DNA of 64,000 nucleotides from Blastocatellia bacterium (GTDB lineage Bacteria; Acidobacteriota; Blastocatellia; HR10), in NCBI GenBank assembly GCA_025055075.1, contig JANWYV010000029.1, positions 1 through 64,000 of the forward strand, in the 5' to 3' direction. Within the stretch, counting starts at the first letter, position 1, and each line of letters starts with the position of its first letter. Positions 60,952 to 64,000 of this stretch are shown piece by piece. Below the pieces are notes generated by a model. It was not told the origin of the DNA. It saw nothing but the letters and a program-made list of their open reading frames with translations, and did no database searches. The position numbers were made by a program, and so were the translations under genes.

Positions 60952-62784
60952 TCACCGGATGACTTTCCCTTCCTGGAAGGGCATCGCTTCTTCGATGGAG
61001 ATGATCTCTGCTCCCACGTAATAGGCGCCGAGAATTTCCCGAAACGTCTGGCCGCTGCGACCGCGACCGTGCGCGCCGTACTGGCTCATGCCCACGTTGT
61101 GCCCCCACCCACCACCGTAGAAGTCAAAGAGCATCGTACCATCTGCTCCTACTCGCGTCACAATAGCGCTCGGACTGTTGAGGAGCTGAAAGAAATCCCT
61201 CAGCGTTCGCCATCCTTGCAAAATGAACGATCCGCGCGTTCCCACGATTTGCAATCGCGCGATGCGCCCCGACGGGCTCCGAAGCAGCGGAATGAGCGCT
61301 GTGATTGAACCGAGCGAGATGCCGTATGTGTTAAGCAATCGGTCGGCGACGAATGCGGCGGACCGATTCGTCACCCAGCGGTAGCGCGAATTTCCGCTTC
61401 GCGTCGGACTATCGAAATGATCCCACGTCTGACTATAGAACAGCAATGCGCCATCGTCCGACGCGAGGTCCACAGGGACAGGGAAATCTCCGTCGTGTAC
61501 GGCACGCAGTGCCGGATGAGCGTTTGCTCCGGGCAGTCGATCCAGGGGCGAGTTGAAGACCCACTCGTTACTTTCCGTGTGCCCGCCCATCGAGGAGGAA
61601 TAAAACGTCGGAACGAACGCTCCATCCCGAACAACGACCAGACCGCGCGTATCCTGAACAGCTGCATTGCCATTCGGGTGCTCGGACAGCGCGCCGCGAT
61701 AGACCTGCGACAGTGTCGAATCATCGAGATCGAACCCGCGATTGGCAAAGCGACCGATGTTGGCCAGGGCATAGGTGCGGGCTGCGACCGCTTGAGCCCG
61801 CAATGCCTCAGGGTGAAAAGAGGCCGGCATCTCGTTGGTGATGACGCCTTGGAGATACTCCTCCCTGTCGAGGATATTAATGAGCCGAAGGGACGTATCA
61901 CTTGCGAGATCGGGAGCCGGATCGTCTGAAACCACCTCGCGCTCGCTCGCCCTGGCTAAACTCCTGGTATGCCGAATCTCCAGCACCCCGCGATAGCGGG
62001 GTGGTTCAAACGGATTGCCCGCTCGATTGAGATTCCGGCGACGGAGGCTCGTGACCACCATAAAAGCATCAGGCGCAGGCGCCACACAGAGCGGGATAGC
62101 TGCCGGAAGAGAGATAACCTCCCATGGGGTGGCAATGGCGATTTGTTCCGATGTGGCGGTGAAGGCAAATTCCTCCCCTGCTTGACCAAAGGCAATGGGA
62201 ACCCCCTTGCAAGACGGGGCGCTCATGACTTGGCGATGATCCGTTTCTGCTGTGGGGTTCAGAAGCTGCCAAATGGTGAACGAGCTTGTCGCTGTGAGCG
62301 TGATGCGTCCGTGCCTCTGCTCTGTGCTTGTGTCGAACTCCGCGAGAACTTCTCCAGATGGGGAGAATCGCGTTGGGTTCAGCCCGATGCGAATCGTGCG
62401 CACAGACAGCACTTGCGCATGGAGGCGAATCGAGCTCCATGCAGCATGCGCTCCTGAGGCGAAAGAAAATCCCTCCGCCTCCTTCAATCTCCAGAAGACT
62501 TCGGTGTCCTGATTTGCTGGGTGCTCTTGCTCAAGCGGCTTTGCGGAAGAGAGCGTTTGCCCTTCCCTACGAGGGGTTTCCGGTCGGTTGACCCTGTGAG
62601 AAGGGCGCCTCCTGTGGGGAGGAAGCGCGTGCCCGCTGTCGAAGAGCCCTTCGACAATCGCTCGATGCAGAAGAGCTTCATGCTCTCGTTTGATGAGACC
62701 GGGTCGAGAGTGCCACCCAAAGGGGAGGAGGCCACCCACCAACAGCATCATCGCGTATCGTCTTATCGGTCGCTCAGTCCCCAT
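60952..62784 (-). CDS. SpoIID/LytB-domain protein
   Basis: A 610-residue exported protein. The N-terminal hydrophobic stretch (AMMLLVGGLLPFGW) is a signal peptide; residues about 25-260 are not recognised. The SpoIID domain follows: INILDREEYLQGVITNEMPASF with the catalytic glutamate, LRAQAVAARTYAL, and the C-terminal block GWGHNVGMSQYGAHG. SpoIID is a lytic transglycosylase acting on denuded glycan strands. In a non-sporulating Gram-negative cell its likely role is peptidoglycan remodelling. The promoter's -10 ends 8 nt before the ATG at 62784. Confidence 0.88.
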   Translation of the reverse strand: MGTERPIRRYAMMLLVGGLLPFGWHSRPGLIKREHEALLHRAIVEGLFDSGHALPPHRRRPSHRVNRPETPRREGQTLSSAKPLEQEHPANQDTEVFWRLKEAEGFSFASGAHAAWSSIRLHAQVLSVRTIRIGLNPTRFSPSGEVLAEFDTSTEQRHGRITLTATSSFTIWQLLNPTAETDHRQVMSAPSCKGVPIAFGQAGEEFAFTATSEQIAIATPWEVISLPAAIPLCVAPAPDAFMVVTSLRRRNLNRAGNPFEPPRYRGVLEIRHTRSLARASEREVVSDDPAPDLASDTSLRLINILDREEYLQGVITNEMPASFHPEALRAQAVAARTYALANIGRFANRGFDLDDSTLSQVYRGALSEHPNGNAAVQDTRGLVVVRDGAFVPTFYSSSMGGHTESNEWVFNSPLDRLPGANAHPALRAVHDGDFPVPVDLASDDGALLFYSQTWDHFDSPTRSGNSRYRWVTNRSAAFVADRLLNTYGISLGSITALIPLLRSPSGRIARLQIVGTRGSFILQGWRTLRDFFQLLNSPSAIVTRVGADGTMLFDFYGGGWGHNVGMSQYGAHGRGRSGQTFREILGAYYVGAEIISIEEAMPFQEGKVIR

Positions 62785-62792
62785 GCTCTAAG

Positions 62793-62821
62793 ACATTGAA
62801 CGAAACCGCCAACGTTGTCAA
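62793..62821 (-). promoter_or_regulatory. Promoter of the SpoIID-like gene, predicted leaderless
   Basis: Minus-strand TTGACA (62821-62816), a 17-bp spacer and CAATGT (62798-62793); 8 nt to the ATG at 62784. The -35 is perfect, the -10 weak. Confidence 0.45.
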
Positions 62822-62919
62822 TCATGCTGGTAGGTGAATTCCGGCGCGCGCATGGGTGACCAAACACCGGTTGGCAGGAACGTTTCGAACCTCAGCCAAG
62901 CAGTGGATCCAAGGGGGAT

Positions 62920-62995
62920 TGGCTCCTCAGGGAGGACTCGAACCTCCAACCCGCCGGTTAACAGCCGGCCGCTCTGCCAATTGAGCTACTGAGGA
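62920..62995 (-). tRNA. tRNA-Asn (anticodon GTT)
   Basis: A 76-nt cloverleaf on the minus strand including an encoded CCA end. Acceptor TCCTCAG/CTGAGGA with discriminator G; TA at positions 8-9; D stem GCTC/GAGC; anticodon stem GCCGG/CCGGC with loop CTGTTAA (anticodon GTT, asparagine); variable GGGTT; T stem GGAGG/CCTCC with loop TTCGAGT. All stems pair fully. Confidence 0.97.
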
Positions 62996-63009
62996 GCATT
63001 GCGAGAAGT

Positions 63010-63039
63010 AGCTTAGCAAAACAGCGGCGGCCTTGTCAA
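63010..63039 (-). promoter_or_regulatory. Promoter of tRNA-Asn
   Basis: Minus-strand TTGACA (63039-63034), an 18-bp spacer and TAAGCT (63015-63010), 14 bp before the mature tRNA 5' end. Confidence 0.55.
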
Positions 63040-63081
63040 TAAGCGGTGATGCGCGTGCCTTTCCCCATGGGAGAGGCCTCT

Positions 63082-63771
63082 TCACGAGAGCGGCTCAATC
63101 TCTTCTGACTCGTCCTCGTTAGAGCGCCAGACATAGATCTCGCGAGCGGTCTCCTGGTCCAAGGCGATCTCCGTCTCCTCGCATTGAAGGACGATACTCG
63201 GCCACTTTTGCAGGAGCTTGACGGAGACGCCAGGCAGAATACCCAAGGCCGAGAGCTTCAGAAGGCGGGGATGAGAACGTGTGCTCACATAGGCGACGCG
63301 CGCCGTTTCTCCAAGTGCCAAGCGATCGCAGGAGACAAGGAGAGCGCTCACTTGCTCTTCGGCTTGCCGGCAGCACGCTCCTTCGGGGATCGGACGCCCA
63401 TGCGGACACACGCGCGGATGACCAAGCAGCGTGCAGATCGCTCGCGTGATCCCCTCCGCGATGAAATGCTCAAACTCGCACGCCGCCGCCTCGGTCTCCT
63501 CCACATCCACGCCCAAGATGTCGCACATCAGGCGTTCGGCCAACCGATGCCGGCGAATGATGGGCATCGCCACCGAGCGCCCCATCGGCGTGAGGCGCAA
63601 ATGTCCAGAAGGTTGCCGAGCGATGAGCCCCTCCTGTATCGCGCGTTCCAAAAGCTGATCCGTCACCTCGGTGTGAGCGATCTGACGGATGTCTTGCGGA
63701 AGCGCTTCTCCCTGTTCCTCCAAAGTCCACAGCGCTTCAAGCAACTCGCCCAATTCCCGGTCCACATCCAT
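63082..63771 (-). CDS. DtxR/MntR-family metal-dependent regulator with FeoA-like C-terminus
   Basis: A 229-residue DtxR-type regulator. The winged-helix region (about 10-70: LPQDIRQIAHTEVTDQLLERAIQEGLI, LRLTPMGRSVA) is followed by the metal-binding/dimerisation domain (HRLAERLMCDILGVDVEETEAAACEFEHFI, with the usual Cys/Glu/His ligands). A cysteine-bearing segment (HPRVCPHGRPIPEGACC) and a FeoA-like SH3 domain end the protein. It starts 13 bp after the feoB stop, so it is cotranscribed with the ferrous-iron transporter and probably represses it when iron is bound. GAGGGGGAG precedes the ATG. Confidence 0.9.
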   Translation of the reverse strand: MDVDRELGELLEALWTLEEQGEALPQDIRQIAHTEVTDQLLERAIQEGLIARQPSGHLRLTPMGRSVAMPIIRRHRLAERLMCDILGVDVEETEAAACEFEHFIAEGITRAICTLLGHPRVCPHGRPIPEGACCRQAEEQVSALLVSCDRLALGETARVAYVSTRSHPRLLKLSALGILPGVSVKLLQKWPSIVLQCEETEIALDQETAREIYVWRSNEDESEEIEPLS

Positions 63772-63784
63772 GATGTTCTCCCCC

Positions 63785-64000
63785 TCACGAGAACGCGCCG
63801 AGCGCTCTCAGGAACCGTCCAACGATGCCCCCGATGGCAAAAGCGAAAGGAATGATGAATCCGACGATGGCGAGCGCGCGCCGCACTCCTTGCTCTCTCA
63901 CGATGACGAGGAAATTCGCCAAGCAGGGAACGAAGAGCGTAATCGTGACCAAAGCGACAATGACCTGCGTCGTCGTCAAGCCATCGTGGCGCGCCAGATC
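63785..64000 (-). CDS. feoB: Ferrous iron transporter FeoB, C-terminal end only
   Basis: The last 71 codons of a gene entering from the right edge. DGLTTTQVIVALVTITLFVPCLANFLVI and EQGVRRALAIVGF match the C-terminal membrane core of FeoB, including the conserved Pro-Cys. FeoB takes up Fe2+ across the inner membrane using a GTPase domain that lies outside the window. The frame is open to base 64000. The DtxR-type regulator follows directly. Confidence 0.88.
   Translation of the reverse strand, partial: DLARHDGLTTTQVIVALVTITLFVPCLANFLVIVREQGVRRALAIVGFIIPFAFAIGGIVGRFLRALGAFS

Overview
The window looks like a chromosomal segment of a Gram-negative, GC-rich bacterium, most likely an Acidobacteriota member (Blastocatellia-like). 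The outer membrane is shown by lpxD, a complete Tol-Pal cluster, a TolC/MFP/RND efflux set and a beta-barrel protein. The phylum guess rests on gene style: a secreted VWA protein, a Pal with Ig-like N-terminal repeats, DUF4198 and BNR-propeller proteins, and a metK-ahcY pair with a short AdoHcyase. That is an inference from family habits, not a phylogeny. Almost all of the window is ordinary coding chromosome; I see no phage, insertion sequence, CRISPR array or integrated element.

Layout. 1-10 kb: an operon of an alpha/beta hydrolase and an acyl-CoA synthetase cut by the left edge, an ABC-class predicted ATPase, a cysteine-less redoxin-fold protein, 4-alpha-glucanotransferase (malQ), DNA polymerase I and a secreted WD40 propeller. 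10-14.3 kb: an operon of a sodium:solute symporter, a secreted VWA protein and a coiled-coil OmpA-like protein. 14.3-15.2 kb: a non-coding stretch holding a candidate structured RNA, then rpsU. 15.2-22.2 kb: an efflux operon (DUF2892, TolC, adaptor, RND pump, universal stress protein). 22.4-30 kb: DUF4198, pyrG, a beta-lactamase-fold serine hydrolase, a COG4299-type acyltransferase, a small secreted protein and a Fe/Mn superoxide dismutase with a Tat-like leader. 30-33.5 kb: metK-ahcY and xerD. 33.5-35 kb: lpxD and an unknown partner.

35-40.2 kb is one leftward unit, recN-miaB-bifunctional nuclease-parA-parB (DNA repair, tRNA modification, chromosome segregation). Back to back with it, 40.3-45.9 kb is tolQ-tolR-tolA/tonB-like-tolB-pal-cpoB-ssb: the envelope-constriction machine with a single-stranded-DNA-binding gene at its end. 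46-50 kb: leftward glutamate dehydrogenase, BNR propeller and an ASH-domain protein. 50-55 kb: uvrA, tlpA-like, purC, cvpA-like. 55-64 kb: a large SF1 helicase with a C-terminal nuclease-like remnant, an outer-membrane barrel, a second symporter, a SpoIID/LytB protein, tRNA-Asn, a DtxR-type regulator and the end of feoB.

Regulation. Sigma70-like promoters (TTGACA-type -35, 16-18 bp spacer) can be read before many units. In at least seven genes (malQ, polA, the symporter at 12.9-14.3 kb, lpxD, recN, uvrA, spoIID-like) the -10 hexamer lies only 8-9 nt before the start codon and there is little or no Shine-Dalgarno sequence, which predicts leaderless mRNAs. Many downstream operon genes are joined by 4-bp ATGA/GTGA overlaps. 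I did not find a clear new multi-gene defence or metabolic system. The best leads are the leaderless-promoter habit, the dual-start superoxide dismutase, the candidate RNA before rpsU, the symporter-VWA-OmpA operon, and the solitary helicase with a decayed nuclease domain.
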